Assembly (NCBI RefSeq): GCF_000023585.1
Contig: NC_012914.1
Coordinates: 6,919,501 to 6,983,500 of the forward strand
From: Paenibacillus sp. JDR-2
GTDB taxonomy: Bacteria > Bacillota > Bacilli > Paenibacillales > Paenibacillaceae
DNA length: 64,000 bases
Direction: 5' to 3'
Below the pieces are notes generated by a model. It ran no database searches and was not told the origin of the DNA. It saw only the letters and a program-made list of their open reading frames with translations. Positions 26,539 through 34,703 of the stretch are shown piece by piece (the first letter of the stretch is position 1; each line of letters starts with the position of its first letter). Both the position numbers and the translations under genes were made by a program.

Positions 26539-27900
26539 ATGAAACGTCTGGCAAAAGGCGCTATCGCGCTTATGACGGTAGGTTCGCTTATCATGGCTAG
26601 TGCCTGCGGAGCAAACAGCAGTTCGAACAACGCGTCCGGCAACGCGGCGGCGAATTCGAGCAATCAAGCAGCCAATCAAGCAGAGCTCGGAAAGCTTGAT
26701 CCGGCTAATCCGACAAAGGTTACTTTCTACTCCTACAGCCTTGCTTACCCAACGATGAAAGCCGGCATGGAGCAGCTGATCCAAGAGTTCAACGACACGG
26801 TTGGCAAAGAAAAAGGGGTTATTGTTGAAGGGGTGCCCGACGCCACTTTTCAACAGTACAAAGCGGATATCTCGGCTGGCAAAGAAGTCGATGTCGTGCA
26901 ACATACGTTCAATCTGCTCGACAGCTCCCGTCTTGGTCTTGGCTTCAAGGCTTACGAGGACGTATTCCCTAAGGCAGAGCTGGACGAGCATCTGAAGGAC
27001 ATCTCGCCAAATGCGCTTGAGCTTGGCAAAATCGACGGCAAAATGTACGGGCTTGCCTTCACCTTCAGCACGCCTATCGTATTCATCAACGGCAAGCTGT
27101 TCGAAGAAGCCGGTCTTGATCCGGCTAACCCGCCAAAAACTTGGGATGACGTTAAAAAAGCATCGCTGCAAATCAAAGAAAAGACCGGCAAAGACGGCTT
27201 TGGCCTCTCGCCTCAGAACGGTTGGGTAACGGAAGGTCTGATCTTGAGCAACGGCGGCCGCGTATTGTCCGAAGACCGCAAGCAAGCGGAGTTCGCTAAT
27301 AAAGAAAGCGTCGATGCGATCTCCATGTGGAAAGACCTGTACATGAACGGCGCATCGGCTAAAGGCACGGACACGGAAGTTTCCGAGCAATTTATGGCTG
27401 GCAATCTCGGCATGTACGTCTCTTCCACATCGCTGTACAGCGGCATCAAGAAAGCTTCCGAAGCCGGCGGCTGGAAAGTGTACGGCGGCGCTCTTCCGCA
27501 ATTCGGCGATAAGGAATCCATCCCCGTCAACTCCGGCTCCGTCCTTGCCGTTCGTCCGGATTCTCCCGAGAAAAATGCGGCCGTATGGGAATTCATCAAG
27601 TTCGTTACGGGCGACAGAGGGTATACCATCATCACGTCCCAAATCGGTTACCTGCCGCTTCGCACGAAACTTGCCGACGACCCGAACGGCCTGAAAGATT
27701 TCGTTGAACAAAATCCGCTCTACAAAATCAACCTGGAGCAGCTGTCCCGCATTCAGCCGGTCGCCATCTGGCCTGGCGAAAGCGCAACGGAAATGGTAAC
27801 AGCCTTCACCGACGCTATCGTAAAATCCGTTTCGACGGACGCAGACGTCGAACAAACGCTTAAACAAGCGCAAGATCAAATCAACGGCTTAATGCCTTAA
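26539..27900 (+). CDS. ABC transporter substrate-binding lipoprotein (family 1, UgpB-like)
   Basis: 453 residues. Lipoprotein signal peptide with lipobox near MASAC (Cys about 23), an Asn/Ser/Ala-rich linker, then a family-1 solute-binding fold (PTKVTFYSYSLAYPTMKAGM, INGKLFEEAGLDPANPPKTWDDVK). Such proteins bind sugars or sn-glycerol-3-phosphate and its diesters. With three cytoplasmic phosphatases upstream, a phosphorylated polyol or glycerophosphodiester is the favoured ligand, by inference. It lies 43 bp after the phosphatase gene, with GCGGAGGGAAA as binding site. Two permease genes follow. Confidence 0.9.
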   Translation: MKRLAKGAIALMTVGSLIMASACGANSSSNNASGNAAANSSNQAANQAELGKLDPANPTKVTFYSYSLAYPTMKAGMEQLIQEFNDTVGKEKGVIVEGVPDATFQQYKADISAGKEVDVVQHTFNLLDSSRLGLGFKAYEDVFPKAELDEHLKDISPNALELGKIDGKMYGLAFTFSTPIVFINGKLFEEAGLDPANPPKTWDDVKKASLQIKEKTGKDGFGLSPQNGWVTEGLILSNGGRVLSEDRKQAEFANKESVDAISMWKDLYMNGASAKGTDTEVSEQFMAGNLGMYVSSTSLYSGIKKASEAGGWKVYGGALPQFGDKESIPVNSGSVLAVRPDSPEKNAAVWEFIKFVTGDRGYTIITSQIGYLPLRTKLADDPNGLKDFVEQNPLYKINLEQLSRIQPVAIWPGESATEMVTAFTDAIVKSVSTDADVEQTLKQAQDQINGLMP

Positions 27901-27918
27901 TGAACAGCCATAACACTT

Positions 27919-27935
27919 GGAGAGCGTAACTCTCC
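27919..27935 (+). promoter_or_regulatory. Small intercistronic hairpin
   Basis: GGAGAG-CGTAA-CTCTCC lies between the binding-protein gene and the permease gene. Such hairpins often protect the upstream mRNA end, giving more binding protein than permease. Confidence 0.45.
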
Positions 27936-27952
27936 GTAGGAAAGGAATCGTT

Positions 27953-28921
27953 ATGAGCCAAACATTCGAAAACTCGTATGCCCCCCCTTTAAAGGGGAGT
28001 CCCGCAATTGCTAGAAGACGTCTGAATAAAGCCAAGCTATGGCGGCTGCTCAAACCGTTCGTCTACTTGGCTCCTGCCATTATCCTGTTGTCCGTCTGGA
28101 TGTACAAACCGCTCGTTACGACGTTCTACCTGGCTTTTCACAAGTGGAATATGGTCCCCGGTACAGACAAGAAATTCGTCGGGCTGGAAAACTTCGATAA
28201 ACTGTTTCACAACCCGGCCTTCCTTGATTCCATTGGCAACACCGTATTTTATACGGTAGGACTGCTTCCGTTTTCCATTCTGATCCCGCTTGTCCTTGCC
28301 GTCGTCACCAACAATATGAACGGCAAGATGAAAAACTTTTACCGAGGCATCTTCTTTATTCCGATGATTCTGGCTCCCGTGTCGGTCAGCGCCATCTGGC
28401 GGTGGTTATTCCATCCCTCGAACGGCGTAATCAACCATATCTTGCTTAAGATGAACCTGATTGATCAGCCCATCGCCTTTTTCTCCGACGCGAATTTCGC
28501 GAAGTGGATTATTTTGCTCATTACGGGCTGGAAAATGATCGGCTTCAGCGTCATTATGTTCTCGGCCGCCCTAACCGGCATTAACCGGGAATATTACGAA
28601 GCGGCTGCCATTGACGGCGCGTCCGGCATGCGCCAATTCATTAACGTTACCGTTCCACTCATGTCGCCAATGATTATGTTCATGATGATGATGAGTATCC
28701 TGTTCTCCAGTCAATGGACATTTGCTTATATCGATATTTTAACAACGGGCGGTCCATACGGTACCTCTACGAACATTTACTACGAAATGTACCGTTTCGC
28801 GTTCTCGAACTTGAATGCAGGCTTCAGCTCGGCAGCGGCGCTAGTCTTCTTCTTTATATTTGGCGTAATCGCGCTGCTTATGAATGCAGCGTCGCGCAAG
28901 CTGTCGTTCTACGACAATTAA
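27953..28921 (+). CDS. ABC transporter permease (UgpA/MalF type)
   Basis: 322 residues with six predicted membrane helices. The cytoplasmic EAA loop is EYYEAAAIDGASGMRQFINVTVPLM, which contacts the ATPase. The ATG at 27953 (MSQTFENSY) has AGGAAAGGAA about 8 bp upstream; the longer reading from 27917 would cover the intercistronic hairpin. It forms the importer with the next permease. No ATPase gene is present, so a shared ATPase such as MsmX encoded elsewhere is expected. Confidence 0.93.
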   Translation: MSQTFENSYAPPLKGSPAIARRRLNKAKLWRLLKPFVYLAPAIILLSVWMYKPLVTTFYLAFHKWNMVPGTDKKFVGLENFDKLFHNPAFLDSIGNTVFYTVGLLPFSILIPLVLAVVTNNMNGKMKNFYRGIFFIPMILAPVSVSAIWRWLFHPSNGVINHILLKMNLIDQPIAFFSDANFAKWIILLITGWKMIGFSVIMFSAALTGINREYYEAAAIDGASGMRQFINVTVPLMSPMIMFMMMMSILFSSQWTFAYIDILTTGGPYGTSTNIYYEMYRFAFSNLNAGFSSAAALVFFFIFGVIALLMNAASRKLSFYDN

Positions 28922-28940
28922 CGGTGAAGGAGAATGTTCG

Positions 28941-29759
28941 ATGAACCAACGTTCCCCGGTACTGGCGTTCCTGCGACATGGGGCGCTGGCACTGATGTGT
29001 ATCATAGCGATTATTCCGCTGTACTGGATGGTCATCTCTTCGCTGAAGAACGACTCCGAGATTTTTACGGACAGCTTCTTTCCGAATGCGCCGACCTTCA
29101 GCAACTATACGTATGCGTTTTCCCAGATGCCGATTGTACGGATGATCTTTAACTCGTTTGCCATCTCCATTACGATGACGCTGCTTCAGCTGGCAACCAG
29201 CCTGCTTGCGGCTTACGCTCTCGTACGCTGGAGATTCCGCGGCAAAGGTCTGATTTTCTCGGTTCTGAGCTTGACCTGGCTTATTCCGTTCCAGGCGATT
29301 ATGATTCCGAACTATGTTCTGGTTAACGACCTGGGACTGAATGACTCCATGCTTGGCATCGTGCTTCCGTTCTGCGTATCCACCTTTGCCATTCTGTCGC
29401 TCTATCAATCGTTTCAGTCTTTCCCAAGCGTTCTGATCGAAGCGGCCTGCATCGACGGCATGAACGACTGGGACATCTTGGTGAGGCTCATTATCCCTAA
29501 CATCAAATCGGGAATCGCTTCGCTTGGCATCATCTCGTTCATTAATGCTTGGAATGAGTATTTGTGGCCGATGCTGATTACGAAAAAGATGGAGCATTCA
29601 CCGATTCAGATCGGCCTGAAGCTGTTCGTCAACTCCGACACGAATATGTGGGGCTCCCTGATGTCCGCCACCACCGTCTCCTGTCTGCCAATCCTGATTA
29701 TCTACCTGCTTCTCCGCCGGCATATCGTGGATTCGTTTATCCGTTTCGGGATTAAATAG
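28941..29759 (+). CDS. ABC transporter permease (UgpE/MalG type)
   Basis: 272 residues, six predicted helices. The EAA loop reads IEAACIDGMNDWDILVRLIIP. The ATG at 28941 (MNQRSPVLAF) has GAAGGAGAA about 8 bp upstream; the upstream in-frame ATG at 28884 lies inside the previous gene. It begins 19 bp after the first permease and ends the operon at a strong terminator. Confidence 0.93.
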   Translation: MNQRSPVLAFLRHGALALMCIIAIIPLYWMVISSLKNDSEIFTDSFFPNAPTFSNYTYAFSQMPIVRMIFNSFAISITMTLLQLATSLLAAYALVRWRFRGKGLIFSVLSLTWLIPFQAIMIPNYVLVNDLGLNDSMLGIVLPFCVSTFAILSLYQSFQSFPSVLIEAACIDGMNDWDILVRLIIPNIKSGIASLGIISFINAWNEYLWPMLITKKMEHSPIQIGLKLFVNSDTNMWGSLMSATTVSCLPILIIYLLLRRHIVDSFIRFGIK

Positions 29760-29775
29760 CCGGTTACTATTCGAA

Positions 29776-29816
29776 AAAAAGCCATGAACTCCTATGACGG
29801 AGTTCATGGCTTTTTG
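29776..29816 (+). terminator. Terminator of the phosphoester transport operon
   Basis: AAAGCCATGAACTCC, a 6-base loop, GGAGTTCATGGCTTT, then T run. The stem is perfect. Confidence 0.9.
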
Positions 29817-29817
29817 T

Positions 29818-29934
29818 TTATCGCGCTTTCCTCTTCCTCCGATGGTAGATCAACCATCCCATCCAACCAAGCCCCAGCGCGAGCAGTACGCCAAGCAACA
29901 CGATATAAGACAAATGGAACAGGGATTCATTCAT
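29818..29934 (-). CDS. 38-residue single-pass membrane protein
   Basis: A small gene on the minus strand: ATG at 29934, stop at 29818. A consensus ribosome binding site AAGGAGGT lies 7 bp upstream. The product begins MNESLFHLSYIVLLGVLLAL, continues through the rest of one membrane helix (to about residue 30) and ends in a basic tail (HRRKRKAR), so the C-terminus should face the cytoplasm. Its stop abuts the terminator of the convergent ABC operon. It sits downstream of the O-acylation operon. I know no named family for it. Confidence 0.7.
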   Translation of the reverse strand: MNESLFHLSYIVLLGVLLALGLGWMGWLIYHRRKRKAR

Positions 29935-30013
29935 TTGGGTAACCTCCTTAAACGCCAGTTCTTACCCAAATAGGATGAATCTAACGCGTCAAATTATACG
30001 GCATCTTTTTTTC

Positions 30014-30829
30014 TCACTTTTTCACCGCAGCCTTGAATGCTTTCACGAGATCATCCGCGCTCTCCGAGATAACGAAGAGGACGTAGTTGCCCTGCACGAC
30101 AATTTTGTAGTTCTTCGCATTCTCGTACTGATCCTGCAAATACGATTCGAACTGCTTCTGAACCGCTTCGGCGCGGCTGACCATGCCTTTCTTCACCGCG
30201 TCGATATCCTTCTCCTTCTTCACCTTAAATACGGCAATTTCGTTTGTCTTTACGTTCATAAGGGGCATACGACCCGAGAAATCGGCAAGCGTCGAGGTAT
30301 CGATGCCGTATTGGTTCTTCACATCGTCAGCCGACATAGCCATCAAGGCAGGCTGTTCAACAGCCTTCAGCATCGCTTCGATGATATCATTTGCCGCAGC
30401 CTCCGCGGACGGGCTTGGGCTAGGCTTGACGGTTGGCTTTGGCGTTGGTTTAGGCGTCGGCTTTGGCGTAGCGGACGGCTTCGCGCTTGGCGAAGGCGTT
30501 GCCGCCGGCTTCTTAGCCGGCTCGGAAGGCTTCGCGCTTGGTGCCGGTTCCTTCGAAGGCGCCGGCGTTTTGCTTGGCTCGGCTGAAGCGCTTGGCGAAG
30601 GATCCGGGCTTGCGCTCGCCGACGGACTTTCGGCCGGAGTCTCCGATGCTTCTTCGCTTGGCTGCGCATCCGGGCTTACGGACGGACTTTCTTCCGCGGG
30701 GGCCGTAGCCGTAGGAGTTGGCGATGCTGCCGTATTGCTGCTGCTATTATTGTTATTGCCGCCGCAGGCGCTTAGCACGCCGCCCATAATCATAGTGGTG
30801 AGAAGAACAATGATGGCACGTTTTTTCAT
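30014..30829 (-). CDS. DUF4358 lipoprotein with Pro/Ser/Ala-rich linker
   Basis: 271 residues. Lipoprotein signal with lipobox LSAC (Cys about 22). Residues about 35-130 are a low-complexity linker rich in Pro, Ser, Ala and Lys, probably wall-spanning. The C-terminal about 130 residues (NDIIEAMLKAVEQPALMAMS to VIVESADDLVKAFKAA-like end) are a DUF4358 domain. DUF4358 proteins commonly sit beside MBOAT and DHHW acylation genes, as here. It closes an operon that opens with a second DUF4358 lipoprotein. Exact role unknown. Confidence 0.85.
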   Translation of the reverse strand: MKKRAIIVLLTTMIMGGVLSACGGNNNNSSSNTAASPTPTATAPAEESPSVSPDAQPSEEASETPAESPSASASPDPSPSASAEPSKTPAPSKEPAPSAKPSEPAKKPAATPSPSAKPSATPKPTPKPTPKPTVKPSPSPSAEAAANDIIEAMLKAVEQPALMAMSADDVKNQYGIDTSTLADFSGRMPLMNVKTNEIAVFKVKKEKDIDAVKKGMVSRAEAVQKQFESYLQDQYENAKNYKIVVQGNYVLFVISESADDLVKAFKAAVKK

Positions 30830-30855
30830 GTAAAAACTCTCCCTTGTTATATCGA

Positions 30856-32007
30856 TTATTTGCTGAGCTTGAGAATCTCGTTGTTCTCCGAGAAGGTTGC
30901 CGTATTAAACAGCATAAGCGTGTGGCTGATGCCGTTCGCTTTCATGTATTCGCTAATGCTGCCGTTGTAATAGCGCATATCAATGACATGAATTTCTTTG
31001 ACATGCTGCGCCAGGAAAGGCAAGACGCTATGGGCATACGAATCCTTGACCACAAGCAGCTTGTCCAGATCCTCTTCGCCCTCCGGAATATCGCTGGTCA
31101 GCGTCATAAGCGCATGAACGCCGCCAAGGAAATACGAATATTTATCTTTTTTCGCGAGAAAGCTCTCGTCGTACAAGCCGCTTGAGGTCGTATCGGTATC
31201 CGCTACATACACCGACGTGGCCACCGGCTTCTTCGGCAAAAAGACCTGCAGCGGATCCGGCTTCACCAAACTGAATTGTCCGCGCGTATGGTAGCTCCCG
31301 AGGAAGGAATCGCTAACGGTCTTGACCGTATAATCCGATAGCGGATGCGGGGTCCAGCCCATCTGCTTCGCATAAGCCTCGTAAGCATAATAAGCGCCAA
31401 GCGTCGTCCAGTGGTGGTCGGTCCGGTAATAGATCCGGTCGGAAACATGCGGCATCAGAACGTCGAACCCGTTGATATACGTCAGATTGGCAAGTCCCTG
31501 CAGCTCTTTCCCTACCGCTTCGTTCACCTGATCCTGCCGGTCATGCGGCGCTTTCCAAGGAAGCTTATCCGGATAAAGGCCGATGGAGGTCGGAGCAAGC
31601 AGCAACGTCAGCTCGGAATCCGGGCTAGAGGCGGCAAAGCCCTTCACGGCATCCGTATATTGAGCGAGCAAGGCCGGATCCGGCTTCGTAAACTTCTCGA
31701 GCAGGTAGCCGTCCTTCCCTTTGTAAATCCCGTTGTTCTCCTGCTGAAGCCGCAGCTGCTCGGAGAGCGACTTCACCCATACCCACTGCCCGCGAAGCGG
31801 AAAATGGTCCGTGACGAACGTTTCCGTCTCCTCGGCAAACTGCTTGGAGATCAGATGGTCCCAGGTCAGCTTGGGCTCCGCCTGCAAATACCGGTTCTCG
31901 AGCTCGGAGAACTTTCTCGCCGGCGAGAAGAGGAAGATTAGGGCGAGAACAAAGATCGTCGCGATAAACCAGATGGCGAGCAGACGGTCGGTTTGTTTTT
32001 TCATCAT
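30856..32007 (-). CDS. DHHW-family protein (AlgJ/AlgX-like acyltransferase partner)
   Basis: 383 residues, with an N-terminal signal anchor (LLAIWFIATIFVLALIFLF). The named motif is visible as TDHHWTTLGAYYAYEAY (about 195-211), and the C-terminal SGNH-like Ser is in LLVVKDSYAHSVLPFL. Homologues act outside the membrane with an MBOAT protein to move acetyl groups onto polysaccharides. Here it lies 17 bp after the MBOAT gene on the same strand. No polysaccharide synthase is nearby, so the acceptor (teichoic acid, peptidoglycan or capsule) is open. Confidence 0.9.
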   Translation of the reverse strand: MMKKQTDRLLAIWFIATIFVLALIFLFSPARKFSELENRYLQAEPKLTWDHLISKQFAEETETFVTDHFPLRGQWVWVKSLSEQLRLQQENNGIYKGKDGYLLEKFTKPDPALLAQYTDAVKGFAASSPDSELTLLLAPTSIGLYPDKLPWKAPHDRQDQVNEAVGKELQGLANLTYINGFDVLMPHVSDRIYYRTDHHWTTLGAYYAYEAYAKQMGWTPHPLSDYTVKTVSDSFLGSYHTRGQFSLVKPDPLQVFLPKKPVATSVYVADTDTTSSGLYDESFLAKKDKYSYFLGGVHALMTLTSDIPEGEEDLDKLLVVKDSYAHSVLPFLAQHVKEIHVIDMRYYNGSISEYMKANGISHTLMLFNTATFSENNEILKLSK

Positions 32008-32024
32008 GGATGTCCCCCTTGCTG

Positions 32025-33434
32025 TCAGAAACGGAAATACAGGAACGGATTAAACGTCGCGTCGACGAGATAAGAGACGGAGAGGAAGAACAGGACAAAC
32101 AGCCAGGCAAAGCCGGCCAGCGAGCAGACGGCCGATAAGCTGCCGTTCTCCCGCGCGGGCGCCGTCCGCTTCCTCCAGGCGATTGAAGCCAGAACAAGCA
32201 CCGCAAGCAAACCCAGGTTCGTGTACAAGAAGTACACCGTCCCGTCATTCCAGACAGGCTGGCCGCTTAAGCCAAACATCGCTTTCAGATAGCCGCCTGC
32301 CTTCGGCAGCTCGTCAAAGGCGAAGAGCACCCACCCGATCAGAATAAGCAGGCTGGCATAGACATGCCGGATCCAGCGCGGCGCGCGGGAGAGCAGGCGT
32401 AGACCGGCCCATTTTTCGAAAATAAGAATAATGCCGAAATACAAACCCCACAGCATGAAGTTCCATGCCGCCCCATGCCAGATTCCGGTCAGAAGCCAGA
32501 CAATCAGGATGTTGCGGAGCTGCTTCGGCAGTCCCTTCCGGTTGCCGCCAAGCGGAATATAGACGTAATCCCGGAACCAAGTACTGAGCGATATATGCCA
32601 TCTGCGCCAGAAATCCGTAATGCTTTGCGCCGTATACGGCTTATTGAAGTTCTCGTTGAACCGGAAGCCGAACATCAGGCCAAGCCCGATCGCCATATCC
32701 GAATAGCCGCTGAAATCGAAATAAATCTGGAACGCGAAAGCGATAATGCCAAGCCATGCGGTCAATACCGGCAGCGTGCCCGCATCGGCATCCGAAACCG
32801 CATGCCAGAGCAAGCCGATATTATTGGCCAGGAGCACCTTTTTGGCCAGACCGATAATAAAACGCCTTACTCCTTCCGCAAACATCTCCATCGTCACGCG
32901 GCGTTCCTTCAACTGCTCCGCCAGCGTGTTGTACTGCACGATTGGCCCCGCGACAAGCTGCGGGAACAAGGCCACAAACGTACCGAAATCAATCCAGTTG
33001 CGCTGGGCCTTCGCCGTGCCCCGGTACACGTCGATAATGTACGACATCGATTGGAACGTATAAAACGAGATGCCGATCGGCAGCGCCAGCTCCGTCAGCG
33101 GAATATCCGTGCCAAGCAAGGCATTGAGGTTGCTGACCGCAAAGTCGGCGTATTTGAAATACGACAGCAGCGCCAGATTCACGATAACCGAGGCGACCAC
33201 GATTCCTTTGCGCCGCTTCGGACCCCACTCCGGCTTGCTTAACAAGAGACCAAAGCTGTAATCCGTCACCGTCGAAATCAGCATAATGACGATATAGACC
33301 GGTTCGCCCCAGGCGTAGAAGACGAGGCTGGCCAGGAACAGAATCAGATTTTTCCCTCTTCGCGGCGACAGCCAATAGAGCAGGAATACCGCCGGCAAAA
33401 AAATAAACAGGAATAACAGGCTGCTAAATACCAT
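32025..33434 (-). CDS. MBOAT O-acyltransferase (AlgI/PatA-like)
   Basis: 469 residues, polytopic. The opening MVFSSLLFLFIFLPAVFLLY and FYAWGEPVYI are typical of AlgI-type proteins. The conserved catalytic His lies in LTGIWHGAAWNFMLWG (about 315). It should pass acetyl groups from the cytoplasm across the membrane to the DHHW protein encoded next. It starts 6 bp after the first DUF4358 gene, so it is co-transcribed. Confidence 0.93.
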   Translation of the reverse strand: MVFSSLLFLFIFLPAVFLLYWLSPRRGKNLILFLASLVFYAWGEPVYIVIMLISTVTDYSFGLLLSKPEWGPKRRKGIVVASVIVNLALLSYFKYADFAVSNLNALLGTDIPLTELALPIGISFYTFQSMSYIIDVYRGTAKAQRNWIDFGTFVALFPQLVAGPIVQYNTLAEQLKERRVTMEMFAEGVRRFIIGLAKKVLLANNIGLLWHAVSDADAGTLPVLTAWLGIIAFAFQIYFDFSGYSDMAIGLGLMFGFRFNENFNKPYTAQSITDFWRRWHISLSTWFRDYVYIPLGGNRKGLPKQLRNILIVWLLTGIWHGAAWNFMLWGLYFGIILIFEKWAGLRLLSRAPRWIRHVYASLLILIGWVLFAFDELPKAGGYLKAMFGLSGQPVWNDGTVYFLYTNLGLLAVLVLASIAWRKRTAPARENGSLSAVCSLAGFAWLFVLFFLSVSYLVDATFNPFLYFRF

Positions 33435-33440
33435 AGCCGG

Positions 33441-33932
33441 CTACTTCTTTTCGAAGAAGGCGTTAAAAGCGGCTGCCATCTCATCCGCATGCTCATCGAT
33501 AACGAATAACACGTAGCTGCCCTGCACGGCCGTTTTATAGTTTTTGGCGTTCTCGTATTGGTCGGGCAAGTAGCTCTCGAATTGCTTCTGAACGTCTGCC
33601 GCGCGCTGCTCCACGGCTTTCTTAACCGTCTCCAGGTCTTTGGCGTCTTTCACTTTCAGAACCGCAACTTCGTTGGTCTTCACGTTCATTAGAGGGGTGT
33701 TGATGGAATACGCTTCGAGAAGAGCCGGATCCAGATGGTACAGGTTCTTCACCCCGTCAGCATCAAGCTCGGCCTGCCGCGGCTGCTCGTATGGCTGCAC
33801 AAGCTTTTCCGCCATTTCTTTCGGGGTTAAAGCGGTTGCGGGAGCTTTGTGGCCGCTGCCCCCATCCGAGCAGGCGTTCAATGTCAGAATTGCGATAACC
33901 GTAAATAATAGTAATAACAATGGTTTTTTCAC
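33441..33932 (-). CDS. DUF4358 lipoprotein (first gene of O-acylation operon)
   Basis: 163 residues from a GTG at 33932 (read as MKKPLLLLLF), chosen because AAGGAG lies 10 bp upstream; the long reading to 34073 runs through the neighbouring terminator. Lipobox LNAC gives a lipid-anchored protein. The DUF4358 core (TPLMNVKTNEVAVLKVKDAK; QKQFESYLPDQYENAKNYKT) is nearly the same as in the lipoprotein at 30014, but the long linker is missing. The pair flanks the MBOAT-DHHW genes and looks like a duplication. Confidence 0.85.
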   Translation of the reverse strand: MKKPLLLLLFTVIAILTLNACSDGGSGHKAPATALTPKEMAEKLVQPYEQPRQAELDADGVKNLYHLDPALLEAYSINTPLMNVKTNEVAVLKVKDAKDLETVKKAVEQRAADVQKQFESYLPDQYENAKNYKTAVQGSYVLFVIDEHADEMAAAFNAFFEKK

Positions 33933-34027
33933 GTCTAGCACACTCCTTGATGTAAGGTAATTAATTCGGAAACGGTCATTGCTACTGACGTTAAATATGA
34001 CAAGAAGGTTACATATACCGTTAATTA

Positions 34028-34062
34028 ACAAAAAAAAGAGCATCCTCCGGGGAGGATGCTCT
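34028..34062 (-). terminator. Terminator of the FMN reductase gene
   Basis: On the minus strand AAGAGCATCCTCC pairs with GGAGGATGCTCTT and is followed by a T run. Confidence 0.85.
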
Positions 34063-34077
34063 TCGTAAGGCAATCAT

Positions 34078-34620
34078 CTATTGTCTAAGCGTCTTAAGCG
34101 CGCCGCTCCAGGCAAGAACCTGGTCCAGCATGCCGTTTACGTTCGTCAGATGAAGATCAGCCGGCTTGAATACCGAGCCGTTCTCAAAGTCCGTGAACAG
34201 CGACAGCGCCGGATGAACGCGTACGTCAGCTACCGACAGCTCGCCGAGAATTCCGCGAAGATGTTCAGCCGCGCGGGCGCCGCCCACCGATCCGTAGCTC
34301 ACGATGCCGGCTGCTTTGTTGTTCCAAGCATCACGCGCGAAATCGAGCGCATTTTTCAAGGAAGCCGTGATGCTGTGATTGTATTCCGCTACGATAAACA
34401 CGAAACCGTCGAGGCCCGCCAGCTTCGCATTCCAAGCGCCTGCTTGCTCCGAAGCATCCACTTCCCCAAACATCGGCAGCTTGTAGTCTGCGACGTCTAC
34501 GATTTCATAGTTAGCATCGCCGCGTTTATCGGCAACACCCTTCACCCACTCGCCTACTTGCGGACATACGCGTCCTTGGCGAGTACTTCCCAAAATAATC
34601 CCGATATTCAGATTAGACAT
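34078..34620 (-). CDS. NADPH-dependent FMN reductase
   Basis: 180-residue flavodoxin-like oxidoreductase. The phosphate-binding loop is GSTRQGRVCPQV (about 11-22), the second flavin loop AEYNHSITASLKNALD, and YGSVGGARAAEHLR follows. Family members (ChrR/YieF, azoreductase-like) reduce quinones, chromate or azo dyes with FMN. AGAAGG lies about 8 bp before the ATG. It is a single gene next to a LysR regulator on the same strand. The physiological substrate is unknown. Confidence 0.9.
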   Translation of the reverse strand: MSNLNIGIILGSTRQGRVCPQVGEWVKGVADKRGDANYEIVDVADYKLPMFGEVDASEQAGAWNAKLAGLDGFVFIVAEYNHSITASLKNALDFARDAWNNKAAGIVSYGSVGGARAAEHLRGILGELSVADVRVHPALSLFTDFENGSVFKPADLHLTNVNGMLDQVLAWSGALKTLRQ

Positions 34621-34703
34621 GATATACCTTCTTTCTAGGAGATAGTTAAACGATTTGAACCTTGCACTATCGTTTCCATATCATTCCTTCTCTATGCAGG
34701 GGT

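Noticed and set aside
26515..27879. A 454-codon open frame on the minus strand, opposite the binding lipoprotein
   Set aside because: It is almost as long as the real gene but has no ribosome binding site, no domain and unusual Phe/Arg/Val-rich content. The plus-strand lipobox and binding fold are clear, so it is an antisense shadow.
30183..30833. Gly/Leu/Ala-rich plus-strand frame opposite the DUF4358 lipoprotein
   Set aside because: Mirror of the Pro/Ser/Ala linker codons. No start site and no domain.
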